Below are positions 33,304 through 43,970 of a stretch of DNA of 64,000 nt, piece by piece (position 1 is the first letter of the stretch; each line of letters opens with the position of its first letter). The DNA is from Sipunculus nudus. Taxonomy: Eukaryota; Annelida; Sipuncula; Golfingiida; Sipunculidae. Under the pieces are notes generated by a model. It worked only from the letters and a program-made list of their open reading frames with translations, was not told the origin of the DNA and made no database searches. A program made the translations under genes and the position numbers. Where the stretch lies: contig CM049307.1 of assembly GCA_026874595.1 (NCBI GenBank), forward strand, positions 3,929,579 through 3,993,578, written 5' to 3'.

Positions 33304-33450
33304 ACATGTATTTCAGTTTTTTTTGTAAGAATATTGGTTATGTGGTTAGTACATGTATTTCAGTTTTTTTTGTAAGAATATTGGTTGTGTGGTTAGTACA
33401 TGTATTTCAGTTCTTTTTTTGTAAGAATATTGGTTGTGTGGTTAGTGAAG
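33304..33450. repeat. 47-bp tandem repeat, 3 copies
   Basis: ACATGTATTTCAGTT-type units begin at 33304, 33351 and 33398, with small T-run differences. Confidence 0.9.
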
Positions 33451-33784
33451 ACATCTGGATGCATGTTCGTTTGCCTATTTTAAACGCATAACTATGATAA
33501 TCATGTTTTAACCCCTCGCTCAACATTTATGCAAACTAGCTAATTCTGTATTCATTGGATAAAATATGGAGAAAGATCTATTCCAACATGTCACCTCAGA
33601 AGGTTAACAAACAATTTTATTCACACTGAATAGGAATAATTTCTCTTTTAACAAAAACCAGGAAAACATATGGGTTACTCTTTTATTTCCACTAATTCCC
33701 ACAAGTGCATATATTCGGTAATATAATATTTCCTTATATTTGCGTAAAGTTTACTTAAAATGTAACCAATTGCCTTCTAACATG

Positions 33785-34515
33785 TGTTGCATGGACGTCA
33801 CCCGGACATCGGAAGATGGCGCCACGAAGTGGTGTGGCCGCCCCCGTTTCCACGCTTATGGATCCACCCCGCTATCAGTGACTACTGACGCGCTTTTAGA
33901 AACATAAAAACTATTCTTGGACCATTCAGTACTGGTTTTGCAGTTCTGCCGGCGCTATCGTTTCTCTCAAGCAAAACCACAAACTTCTGCGGTTTTCACC
34001 CATTGTTGAAAACCTATAAAACGAACTCGCCTGCAGTACGAGGCGGGACTATTGACTTTGCTACGCCACGTTGCTGTTATCCCCGGGGACCGTGACCGTG
34101 GGCTCTTGGTCCCCAAGCCCACGGAATGCCATGAACCACGCCATGAACTTTATTATTTAAGAAGAGGAGAGACTTTGTTTGTTTGGTGCCACATGGATTA
34201 ATACAGGACTTCAGTTTTGTGTGTGCCCGAATTATGTGTTGATGATGGACTTCAGTTTCTCGTATACCGGATTCAGTTAAGTATTTCGTTACAGTTCGTT
34301 ATTTAGAGACTCAGTTTTCGTCAGAGACTTGGTTATAAATTACGTTATGTATTGACTATTATATTATTTGTGTATGAATGTAAATATTGTAATCTAGTAA
34401 TATAGTACTGTTTTTGCACCCATATTTTGGTTACGTATTCATTTGAAGAGAACGTGTCTGAGCATATGTGTTACGGTTCGGCCTGAGTTGTTTGGTGTGA
34501 AAAGGGACCGTAACA
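33785..34515 (+). repeat. 5' LTR, 731 bp
   Basis: Begins TGTT and ends AACA. It contains TATAAA at 34015-34020, a likely U3 promoter, and a strong hairpin at 34096-34124. Positions 34099-34515 equal 39431-39847. Confidence 0.9.
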
Positions 34516-34518
34516 TAA

Positions 34519-34536
34519 TGGCGACCGCGACGAGAC
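34519..34536 (+). promoter_or_regulatory. Primer binding site
   Basis: TGGCGACCGCGACGAGAC begins three bases after the 5' LTR. Its complement ends in CCA and fits the 3' end of a tRNA, by acceptor sequence most likely tRNA-Arg. The tRNA identity is inferred. Confidence 0.65.
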
Positions 34537-34673
34537 ACTGTATTTCGTAATGACGGCTACATTTGGATGTAAAATTTCACAGTGGTCTCTATAACTTTTA
34601 GTTATTGAACTAGTATTTAACTACAATTGAATTCGGATATTTCTCAGACACGTTATCTTGATACTTTGCAAAT

Positions 34674-37496
34674 ATGGGTACGGAATTTAAACCAAATGAA
34701 ATTATACCACAATTAAGAGAAAATAGGAGCTTATTGTATACGTTAAAGAAAAATGAACTTGAAATTGTTGCTCTACATTTAAATATTGACATCATGGATG
34801 TATGCACTGTAGAGGGTTTAAGAAATGTACTTAAGAGATCATTATATGGTGATATAGATAGTAAAGAGGAATCTGATTTGGAGGAAAAACCTATTAAGGA
34901 ACCTCTTGGGGCAACAGCTATTGACCCGATAGAACTAGAATTGAGAAAGTATGAACTTAAATTGAAATATGAAGCTCAAGTTGAAACAGATAAATTGAAA
35001 TATGAAGCTCAGGTTGAAGCAGAAATCCGTAGATGTGAAATCGAAAGAGAAACGCAAATTAAGTTGAAAGAGTTAGAGTTACAAAATCCTCAAAATCGTA
35101 AAGCACATGAGCCGTCTGAATTCCTATTCAGAAATTCGACAAAAGAACCTCCCTTCAATGAAAACGAAGTGGAGCGTTATTTCAGTTATTTTGAACGGGT
35201 GGCCACTTTAATGGCTTGGCCTAAAGGCCAGTGGACCCTGTTGTTACAAAGCGTTCTGGTTGGTCGCGCACAGGACGTTTACACTGCGCTCACAGACGAA
35301 CAATGCAGGGATTACGACACTGTAAAAGAGGTCATTCTGAGAGCCTATGAATTAGTCCCCGAAGCGTATCGCTTAAAATTTAGGAATGCCACCAAAAGAG
35401 AAAATCAAACTCATGTTGAATATGCTGGAGACAAAGAAAGTGCATTTAATAGATGGTGTCAGTCTATAAAAATTGATCAGGATTTTGAAAAACTCAAACA
35501 ACTAATTTTGATAGAAGAGTTCAAAAGGCATATCCGTAGTGACATTAAAATATTTTTGGATGAACATAAAGTAAGAAATGTAAACGAGGCTGGTGTCCTG
35601 GCAGATGAATTTGCCTTGACGCACCGCCCCAGTTATACCAGTCACAGGAGGAGGTATGGTGAGAAAAGAGAAGGTAGCAAAAGCCCAAAACTGGGTCGGA
35701 GAAAGGGTAGTCCCTACTATCGGGGTCACTCCGGCTCGGGTAAACCACAGTCCGATCATGGTAAACCCCAGTATAAAAGTCAATCTGACTCTCCTGCTCA
35801 ACATAAAGAGGGACAACCTAGGACTGGACCCAAATATTGTACATTCTGTGAGTTCAAGGGGCATACAGAATCTGAGTGTTACAGAAAAAGATACGGTCAA
35901 AGTAAGCCTAAACCTAATGCGTTAACTGTTACGCAGAGCATGAAACCGGTAACAATGCCCAGTAAACTAGAGACTAAAGGTGAAACACAAAGCCCTGTCC
36001 ACGAGAGCTTTCAGCCCTTTGTGTCAGATGGCTTGGTTCAGTTAGAGGGTAACCATGCAAGAAAGGCCCGTGTTAAAATCTTAAGGGATACCGGGGCAAC
36101 CCAAAGCCTCGTTTTGAAATATGTTCTTCCCTTCTCTCAAGAGAGTTACGCGGGGTGTTCAGTTCTAGTCCAGGGCGTTAATTCGGAATTTTTAGAAGTT
36201 CCATTACACAGAGTGAAACTAGAATCTGATTTAGTCTCTGAATTTGTAACTGTAGGAGTTTGTTCAAAGTTGCCAGTAGAGGGCGTTTCGCTCCTCCTAG
36301 GCAACGATTTAGCTGGTGACAGAGTGAAAATTGATCCCAGAATGACAAAATTGCCGAGCACTGATAGGGACACAGACCTGCTCCAGCAGGAGTTTCCGGG
36401 CGTATTTCCAGGCTGTGTAGTGACTCGAGCGATGAGTAAAAAGGCAAGTCTGAAACCAGAGAGTTCTGTACTTGACCTCTCGCAAACCTTTATGGCGCAT
36501 TCAAACGATGACGTCAGTGGCTTAAAGCCCGTTACGCGAGTAAATATTAAATCGCCCGTATGTGACCCAAGTGGCACACCCAGTCCAAAGGACTCTACTA
36601 CAAATGTAGTACAGGGCAAACAGACCCTGAATAGAAATCTCCAAAGGAGTACAAACGGCGTGAAATCGCCTGATCAAAATGGGCATGAACAGTTAAAGGA
36701 TAGGAGTGTAAAGAATGTAGAAGTTAGCATGAAAACTGATGATTTGATAGAAATGCAAAAGAAAGATCCTGATATTGCCTCCCTTAGAGAAAATGCCTTG
36801 ACTAAAGAGGAAGCAGATAAAGTTCCAACTTGTTTCACCTTACAGAATGATGTACTAGTCAGAAAATATAGACCTCCCACCGTGCCAGCGGACGAAACGT
36901 GGAAAACTCTTTATCAAATTGTAGTTCCCCCCGAGTATCGCCCAGAAATCTTAAAACTTGCACATGATCATCCTATGGCAGGACATTTTGGTGTCAGGAA
37001 AACCAAACACAAAATTCTCCAACACTTCTATTGGCCCAAGTTAAAACGAGACGTGGCGAAATACTGTAAAACTTGTCATGTGTGTCAAATGATTGGAAAA
37101 CCAACCCACCAAATTAGTCCTGCGCCACTCTCGCCCATACCAACAACACATGATGCGTTTGAATCAATAATACTTGACTGTGTAGGACCGCTAAGAAAAA
37201 CTAAACATGGCAATGAATATGTTCTAACAATCATGTGTACTGCAACTAGATTTCCAGAAGCAATTCCTCTTAGAACTATATCTGCAAAGAAAATTGTTGA
37301 AGCTCTGGTTAAATTTTTTACTACTTTTGGCTTACCAAGAACAATACAAACGGATCAAGGTTCAAATTTCATGTCAAATATATTTGCCCAGGTTATGGCA
37401 GAGCTAGGCATAAAACACTACAAATCCAGTGCCTACCATCCTGAGAGTCAAGGTGCTCTAGAGCGATTTCATCAAACTCTCAAAAAACATGATTAG
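34674..37496 (+). CDS. Gag-protease-integrase polyprotein of the Gmr1-type element
   Basis: The frame is 940 codons from an ATG 158 bp after the LTR. A SAP-like helix pair (about 15-57) and a coiled coil (85-140) come first. A capsid region (155-320) follows with a SCAN-like C-terminal half (AYRLKFRN, LILIEEFKRHI). A CCHC knuckle is at 389-402, and an aspartic protease with DTGA (472-475) and LLGNDL (541-546). After a 200-residue linker, integrase has its HHCC zinc site (764-801) and catalytic Asp835, Asp894 and Glu930, spaced DD35E. The frame ends early, just after the catalytic Glu, by a frameshift in an A-run. The GPY/F part continues in the next frame. The vertebrate SCAN domain is known to descend from capsids of this clade. 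Confidence 0.92.
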   Translation: MGTEFKPNEIIPQLRENRSLLYTLKKNELEIVALHLNIDIMDVCTVEGLRNVLKRSLYGDIDSKEESDLEEKPIKEPLGATAIDPIELELRKYELKLKYEAQVETDKLKYEAQVEAEIRRCEIERETQIKLKELELQNPQNRKAHEPSEFLFRNSTKEPPFNENEVERYFSYFERVATLMAWPKGQWTLLLQSVLVGRAQDVYTALTDEQCRDYDTVKEVILRAYELVPEAYRLKFRNATKRENQTHVEYAGDKESAFNRWCQSIKIDQDFEKLKQLILIEEFKRHIRSDIKIFLDEHKVRNVNEAGVLADEFALTHRPSYTSHRRRYGEKREGSKSPKLGRRKGSPYYRGHSGSGKPQSDHGKPQYKSQSDSPAQHKEGQPRTGPKYCTFCEFKGHTESECYRKRYGQSKPKPNALTVTQSMKPVTMPSKLETKGETQSPVHESFQPFVSDGLVQLEGNHARKARVKILRDTGATQSLVLKYVLPFSQESYAGCSVLVQGVNSEFLEVPLHRVKLESDLVSEFVTVGVCSKLPVEGVSLLLGNDLAGDRVKIDPRMTKLPSTDRDTDLLQQEFPGVFPGCVVTRAMSKKASLKPESSVLDLSQTFMAHSNDDVSGLKPVTRVNIKSPVCDPSGTPSPKDSTTNVVQGKQTLNRNLQRSTNGVKSPDQNGHEQLKDRSVKNVEVSMKTDDLIEMQKKDPDIASLRENALTKEEADKVPTCFTLQNDVLVRKYRPPTVPADETWKTLYQIVVPPEYRPEILKLAHDHPMAGHFGVRKTKHKILQHFYWPKLKRDVAKYCKTCHVCQMIGKPTHQISPAPLSPIPTTHDAFESIILDCVGPLRKTKHGNEYVLTIMCTATRFPEAIPLRTISAKKIVEALVKFFTTFGLPRTIQTDQGSNFMSNIFAQVMAELGIKHYKSSAYHPESQGALERFHQTLKKHD

Positions 37497-38445
37497 AGCT
37501 TATTGTCTTGACACTGGGAACCAGTGGGATGAGGGTTTACCCTTTTTGATATTTGCAGCCCGAGAAGCAGTGCAAGAAAGCTTAGGGTTTAGCCCTTTTG
37601 AATTAGTGTATGGGCACTGTGTAAGAGGCCCCCTGGCGGTGTTAAAAGACACTTGGATGGAAAACAGTTCTCCAAGTAGCTTGTTAAAATATGTTCAGGA
37701 ATTCAAGGAGAAATTAAGTAGGGCAAATGAAATCGCCCAAGAACATTTAAAGAAAGCCCAAAACAAAATGAAAGTATGGTATGACAAAAAGACGACAAAA
37801 AGAGAATTTAAACCTGGTGATAAAGTTCTGGTATTATTCCCAATTCCAGGACATCCCCTACAAGCAAAATACTCTGGACCATACAAAGTTGTTGAGAAGA
37901 AATCAGATTTGAATTATGTGATTGATACTCCTGATCGTAGAAAGTCGCAACAACTTTGTCATATAAATATGTTGAAAGAATATCATGACAGATCAGCGGA
38001 AACATGTCAATCTAGTCCTCCCCAAACAAATTTGGTACTCATTAAAGAAACTGAAAAGAATGCCGAGGATGTTCTCATGAAAAAAACTGAACATCCTGTA
38101 AAACTGAACAACTCTGATATTTTAAATAATTTAGATCAGAAATTGTCACATTTGGATTTCGATCAGTTATCAGAGTTGAAGGAAATCCTGATAAATTATG
38201 GCTCTTTATTTCCTGATGTCCCCAGTAGAACTAATGTACTACAGCATGATGTAGACGTAGGAGATGCTTCCCCTATTAAACAGGCACCATATAGAGCTGG
38301 TCCCCAAAAGTTACAAGCCATAAAGAATGAAATAAATTATATGATAGAGAATGATATTATTGAAAACAGCAGTAGTGCCTGGAGTTCCCCATGTTTGTTG
38401 ATAAAGAAGCCTGATATGACCTACAGATTTTGTACAGACTATTGA
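37489..38445 (+). pseudogene. Integrase C-terminus with GPY/F module joined to start of RT
   Basis: This 318-codon segment is displaced by one frame from the preceding one. It carries the integrase tail (FSPFELVYGH) and the GPY/F module (PGDKVLVLFP, YSGPYKVV, HINMLKEYH) in its first half. The N-terminal RT region (LFPDVPSRTNVLQHDVDVG, NSSSAWSSPCLLIKK, FCTDY) is in its second half. Having GPY/F and RT start in one open frame proves that integrase precedes RT. It ends at a TGA in the conserved CTDYR position, consistent with a single C-to-T change. Confidence 0.9.
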
Positions 38446-39480
38446 AAAGTTAACACTGTAACAATAACAGATACTTACCCTTTGCCCAGAGTGGAAGATT
38501 GCATTGATAGGATTGGATCTGCTACGTATATTAGCAAGTTAGATCTGTTAAAAGGTTATTGGCAGGTACCTCTTACCGAACGGGCTAAGCAAATATCTGC
38601 GTTTGTAACGCCAAACGGTTTGTTCCAGTACAAAGTTATGCCCTTCGGAATGAAAAATGCGCCAGCCTGCTTCATGAGACTTATGAATTGTGTATTATCT
38701 GGCTTAGATAACTGTACTTGCTATATTGATGATGTTGTTGTATACAATCACATATGGGAAGATCATAAACAAAGTTTGGTAGAACTCTTTGAGAGACTGA
38801 AAAAAGCAGGATTGACAGTTAATCTTGCCAAGAGTGATTTTTGTCGTGCAACTGTAACATATTTAGGGCACGAAGTAGGTCAAGGTTGTGTAAAACCAAT
38901 TGCCAGTAAAGTATCTGCTATCGTAGAATTTCCAGTTCCTACTAATCGCAAGGAACTAATGCGATTCTTAGGAATGACTGGGTATTACAGGAAATTTTGT
39001 CAAAACTTTGCAGAAGTTGTAAATCCGTTAACGGACCTATTGAAAAAGGACAGAAAATTCCATTGGAATAAAAACTGTCAAAATGTTTTTGAAAGAGCCA
39101 AAGCTATATTACAAAGTGCACCTGTGTTACAGGCTCCAAATTTTGATAAACCGTTTTCTCTCATGACGGATGCCAGCGATTGCGGTGTAGGCGCTGTGCT
39201 CATCCAAGACGATGACTTTAACATAAGTCATCCGGTTTGCTACTATTCAAAGAAATTTTTACCTCATCAGAAGAATTATTCTACTATTGAAAAGGAAACC
39301 CTGTCACTATTGATGGCGTTACAGCACTTTGAAGTATATTTGGGCTCTACGCCGTATGATATAACTGTTTATACAGATCATAATCCCATAACATTCCTTC
39401 ATAAGATGAAGAATAATAATCAGAGATTATTGGGCTCTTGGTCCCCAAGCCCACGGAATGCCATGAACCACGCCATGAAC
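38446..39480 (+). pseudogene. Reverse transcriptase and truncated RNase H
   Basis: In the same frame as the previous segment, after its stop. RT motifs present: SKLDLLKGYWQVPL, FQYKVMPFGMKNAPA, the catalytic YIDDVV and the FLGMTGYYRKF thumb region. RNase H follows with TDASDCGVGAVL, the acidic STIEKE segment and YTDHNPITFL. It is cut at 39430, after which the frame reads LTR sequence. The last RNase H residues, the polypurine tract and the first 314 bp of the 3' LTR are gone. Confidence 0.9.
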
Positions 39481-39847
39481 TTTATTATTTAAGAAGAGGA
39501 GAGACTTTGTTTGTTTGGTGCCACATGGATTAATACAGGACTTCAGTTTTGTGTGTGCCCGAATTATGTGTTGATGATGGACTTCAGTTTCTCGTATACC
39601 GGATTCAGTTAAGTATTTCGTTACAGTTCGTTATTTAGAGACTCAGTTTTCGTCAGAGACTTGGTTATAAATTACGTTATGTATTGACTATTATATTATT
39701 TGTGTATGAATGTAAATATTGTAATCTAGTAATATAGTACTGTTTTTGCACCCATATTTTGGTTACGTATTCATTTGAAGAGAACGTGTCTGAGCATATG
39801 TGTTACGGTTCGGCCTGAGTTGTTTGGTGTGAAAAGGGACCGTAACA
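39431..39847 (+). repeat. 3' LTR remnant, 417 bp
   Basis: Identical to 34099-34515 by eye. It lacks the first 314 bp, including the TATA box, and is followed by the CATG target duplication. Confidence 0.92.
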
Positions 39848-40890
39848 CATGTAAAAATAAGTTCCTTGACATCAGAAACCCATGAATGCATGTGCTGCTT
39901 GCTTATTTTACACACACGATTCCGAGATTCCTCATTATATATGCAAATTAGCTAATTACATAATCATGGGATCATCGGAGGGGAAGATTACTTACAGAAT
40001 GGCACCTTAGCAAGGAGACATACAAATTAATTCACAATGATCAGAAGCCAACTAATGACATACATTTAATATTTTTAAAATGTATAGATTTTCATGTTGA
40101 ACATATACCTTCATACATTTCAAATTAGTTGATAAAATAATGTATGTGTGTAAATTAACTTTACAAAATGATGAAACTAAAACAAATTAAGCTTGACTCA
40201 ATAAAAGCATCAATCATTTATGTTTTGTTATGTTCTTTTCAAGAGGAAACATTTAAACACACAGTAAACTTAAACATTTGCCTAATTAGCATAATAAATT
40301 TGCTTTTTTCATCTAAAACCTTAATTTTGAATAAATTTATGTTAAATTTGATAAAAGTTGAATTATTTGTTCCCATTTAACAATACTTTGTCATTCTCCT
40401 GCCGAATTCTGAATTTATTACTTAATTATTTATTAATGTCCTCGAATATATTCAAATATGCAAATTATCTCATGAAATATGCAAAATATGAAAGGGCCCC
40501 TGGGCTCATTGGATTCTACGGGAAAAATTACATAAGGTCTAACCAAGGGTTCGTTGACACCCCCGTCATAGAACACTTATAGGATTTCCCCAGTCTATTA
40601 GACAGAAAGAGCTTTATTGAGGAGCTGAAAGAATGTCTGGGGGACATTGATACTGTCAGTGTCACAAGGGATGAACTGTAAGATCTAGCATGTAAGCGTG
40701 TACCTGAAACACCAAAAGGTAAACTGATCAGTAGGAAAGACACTTAAGGGGGAACAGCAGTTAGTAAAATGTTGGATGATATCTATCTGATATTTTATTA
40801 CATTGAGGGTGATGTGACCATTGACCTGCGCCAATTGGTAGGGGAGAGATATAGGAACTTGAACAGTGTGAGTCACATTGATCAGGGTTT

Positions 40891-41256
40891 GGATGAAAGT
40901 CAGGATGAAGGGACAGGTGTGTTTACCCGTAATGGCGAGACAAACCGGAGGGCTGAGAAATGTAATGGTGGGTCCACACAGGACATTGAAGGTTCCATGC
41001 AGTTTAAAATTTTATGCAGTCATTTTCTAGGAGTGGCAATTCAACAGAGAGAGAGGAAAAGTAGAGAACTTTGGATGAAAGTCAGGATGAAGGGACAGGT
41101 GTGTTTACCCGTAATGGCGAGACAAACCGGAGGGCTGAGAAATGTAATGGTGGGTCCACACAGGACATTGAAGGTTCCATGCAGTTTAAAATTTTATGCA
41201 GTCATTTTCTAGGAGTGGCAATTCAACAGAGAGAGAGAGGAAAAGTAGAGAACTTA
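40891..41256. repeat. 182-bp tandem duplication inside the decayed element
   Basis: 40891-41072 is repeated at 41073-41256, with a 2-bp GA difference in the GAGAGA run. Confidence 0.92.
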
Positions 41257-41894
41257 GAGAAATGAAAGATATCCACAGACAAATATTAGATAGTATAAAA
41301 TCTTTTATACACAATGAACATTGTAGGCACAGTGATACTGATAAGCTGTTTGGCGAACAAATTTCTACTTTGAAGAGTGAGTTTGAGACAGTGAGGGGAG
41401 AGCTAAACATGTTAAGACAACAAATGAGGGCACTGGAGCAGGACTTTTCACACATGAAAAATACTTTTAGTGAAAAAATGACAGAATTGGGCTCTCAAAT
41501 GGAGAAAGCGAAATTACCGTGTGACTTTGAGAGTTGTGGAAAAAATACTGAGCTCATTAAGAAAATCGATACAGCGTTCGATGCGTTTATAGAACAGAAA
41601 GAATTTGAAATGGATTATGTTAGAACTCGCATAGACTCCTTGTCGTGTGCAATTGAGAAATTGACGAGTGCTGACCAACTATTGTACAGCGAGAAAGCGA
41701 GGTCCACTGCCCAACACCAGCCAATCAACTTGACAACAGGGGGCGCGGCAATCCAACCAGTAGGTAGAAGGCCAGTACAACATGACGTTGCTGTGCAGGA
41801 GCACACACAAAGACTACTGTCTCGTCGTAAATCCACCCCAGAACCTTCGTCCCACAGAACGTCGGATAACCGAGACACTGACTCGCAACAGTAG
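41196..41894 (+). pseudogene. ORF1 (coiled coil) of the decayed non-LTR element
   Basis: 232 codons. Residues about 20-120 have heptad spacing typical of a coiled coil (FETVRGELNMLRQQMRALEQ). A basic, polar tail follows (LSRRKSTPEPSSHRTSDNRD). No zinc knuckle is seen. Such ORF1 proteins bind RNA in LINEs. Position upstream of endonuclease remnants supports the call. The frame before it is broken by stops near 40680 and 40745. Confidence 0.55.
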
Positions 41895-42596
41895 AACTTG
41901 ACTCCTGCAAGACCTGAATCAACCTTAACTGAAGCTCGAGGGGGCGGAGATGCGACAGACCAGCCGGCGCCGGATGTTGAAGCAGAGGGTACACTGGAAA
42001 ATGTCAGATGCAGATCTTGGGTTTTTAGTGAAAATAAAAACTCCAGAGATTAGAATTTATACACTCTTAGTTAAGGGATTGCTTCATCAATGTAAATCAC
42101 AATATATAACTTTATGAACTTTTTTATATAATATCTCATACAACTGTTGCAGTGCAATGTCATCGTTTGCTTATTTTAATGTACCCATAAGGCAATGTGA
42201 CTTTCTTTGTCTTCAGAAACATCATCTATATCCAGATTGCAAAGAGTATCTAGAAAATCTAGACAGTGATTTTGGGAATATGTAAAATGGGATGCTGGCC
42301 TATCTGTATATGACGAAAGAAGAATGAGAAAAGGCGGTGTGGCAATATTATGAAGAAAGAATTTAGATTATGTTGTAGAACTATTGAGGGAAGTAGAAAA
42401 TGATAGAATAATATTTTCAAAATAACGAGTTAACGGACAAAGACCAATATTTTTGATAAATGTGTATATGCCGTCATTGAACTATCCTATTAATTTCTAT
42501 AGGGAGACCTTTGATGAGCTTCAAACCTTGCATGATTTTTATAGTCAGTGGGGACAGGCTATAATACTTGGAGATATGAATGCACAATAAGGTCCT

Positions 42597-43250
42597 TTGG
42601 CTGGCCCGAACGCAAAAGGCTCTCAGTCTTACAGAGGGAAATTATATCTTGAGTTTCTAAGTTGTAACAAAATGATGTCACTGATACGTAGTCGCCTATG
42701 TAATGGAGCAAATGGTACTTATATTTGCCCTGTTAAGGGCATTGGTACTCAAGCTGACCATATATGTATGTCTAAGGGACAATTGATAGACTTTAAAGCA
42801 ATCATTGTGCATGAGGATAATGTCTTAAACACATCAGATCAAAACCCAGTACAAGTACAGGTCACCTACAGTATGCCTCGATTCGTACCAAAATTTATGC
42901 CAATATTTAGATGGGACAATGCAGATGCTAAATTTTATAAACGGACCCTAAGTGGGCTGCTTCAAGGATATAATATGTTGAATGATACTATTAGGGACTG
43001 TTCTGAAATCGACAAGTATGCTAATAACATTGTAGAATGTGTTTATAGGGCATCTGTAGACAGTATACCTCGTTCTAATTATTGTTCTCATAAACGTCCG
43101 TACTGGGATTCAGAGCTGAAGGAAGCTCACAATAAACAGAGGGAACTGAGGATTCAGTGGATTAACCATGGGAGATTACGGGGGGGGGGGGGGGGGGGGA
43201 TGATCAGTATTTTAAACATTATAAAGCTGCGAAAAAAAGGTTTTAGGTAA
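42597..43250 (+). pseudogene. Endonuclease C-terminal fragment
   Basis: An open segment follows a stop that interrupts GDMNAQ. It contains QADHICMSK and TSDQNPVQV, equivalent to the catalytic Asp and SDH motifs of AP endonucleases in LINEs, then the linker to RT. It ends in a run of about 20 G that encodes polyglycine. Confidence 0.6.
43180..43199. repeat. G homopolymer, about 20 bp
   Basis: Pure G run inside the decayed LINE. Confidence 0.95.
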
Positions 43251-43970
43251 ATTACTAAGAAATAATGCTATGCAATTTGAACAACAGGAATACAACAAAC
43301 TGGATACTATACAGGATATAGATGTAAAGTTGTTTTGGAAAAATATTAGGGTAAAACGGGAACCAATGCCAACATTTCATCAAATCGTTGAAGATGGGGT
43401 AGCATATATTACCCCAGCAGAGCTGAGATACCGATGGAAAACGCATTTTGATAAACTGCTTAATGAATCAGATGAGGACTTTGTTAAATTTGATAAAACA
43501 TTTTATCATAATATTAATAAAAGGGTAGGTGAGATAAATATGAATATGTCCAAAAACATGGACCCAACCGGTTGTTTATCTGAGCCGGTATAACTAGTGA
43601 GGAATTAAAGCGTATAATTCGACAACTTTCTGATGGTAAAATAGCGGGATATGATATGTTAACATATGAACACTTTAAAAAACCGGGATGGATCTGCTTG
43701 GGACAACAGAGACATTTAACACATTCTACTTGCAGCAGAATGGAAAGAATTAGAAGATATGATGTCAGGTATAATGTCTTTATTTATGAAATTGCAAGTT
43801 ATGTGACAACGGGATGGGAAATTTTAGATCCTTATGAATAAAATGTTTGTATTGTCAGTATAATTAATCATGTTTATGCATCGTGCATCTGGCAAATTTT
43901 AAGTTTGTTTTCACAAAACTGTGTTTTGTTAATTGTTCATTATTGCAAACATATAGAGGAATGGGGGTTA

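Larger units (their letters stand above)
33785..39847 (+). mobile_element. Ty3/Gypsy retrotransposon, Gmr1 clade, broken
   Basis: A 6.06-kb element is flanked by CATG (33781-33784 and 39848-39851), with the empty site preserved inverted near 28776. It starts TGTTGC and ends GTAACA. The domain order is gag, protease, integrase, GPY/F, reverse transcriptase, RNase H. Ordinary Gypsy elements have integrase last; integrase before RT defines the Gmr1 group. Breaks seen: a one-base frameshift near 37490 in an A-run, an in-frame TGA at 38443-38445, and a 3' deletion joining RNase H at 39430 to the middle of the LTR. The shared 417 bp of the two LTRs are identical, so insertion is recent. Confidence 0.93.
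28008..40597. mobile_element. Large inverted-repeat structure, interrupted by younger insertions
   Basis: The left arm 28008-29205 matches, inverted, 39852-40597 plus 32835-33784. The right arm is split by a Gypsy-type element (33785-39847) and a SINE-like insertion (32892-33292). The outer ends read TAGACTGGGGAAATCC and its complement, so a TA-target transposon with about 1.2-kb termini is possible. Alternatively two copies of one repeat lie head to head. The roughly 3.6-kb loop (29206-32834) has no recognisable gene. Confidence 0.65.
40600..43850 (+). pseudogene. Decayed non-LTR retrotransposon
   Basis: Pieces in 5'-3' order: an ORF1 with coiled coil (41196-41894); an AP-type endonuclease in several frames from about 42180 to 42860 (DFLCLQKHH, ILGDMNAQ, TQADHICMSK, TSDQNPVQV); the linker before RT (VEDGVAYITPAELRYRWKTH); and the first RT block near 43595-43690 (QLSDGKIAGYDMLTYEHFK). 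RT is lost after that. Stops and frameshifts are frequent, so it is inactive. Its clade cannot be fixed, though CR1-like relatives are plausible. Confidence 0.75.

Noticed and set aside
33785-39847. Two separate truncated Gypsy copies explaining the integrase-first order
   Set aside because: GPY/F and RT start share one continuous open frame (37489-38445) with no LTR or junction between them.
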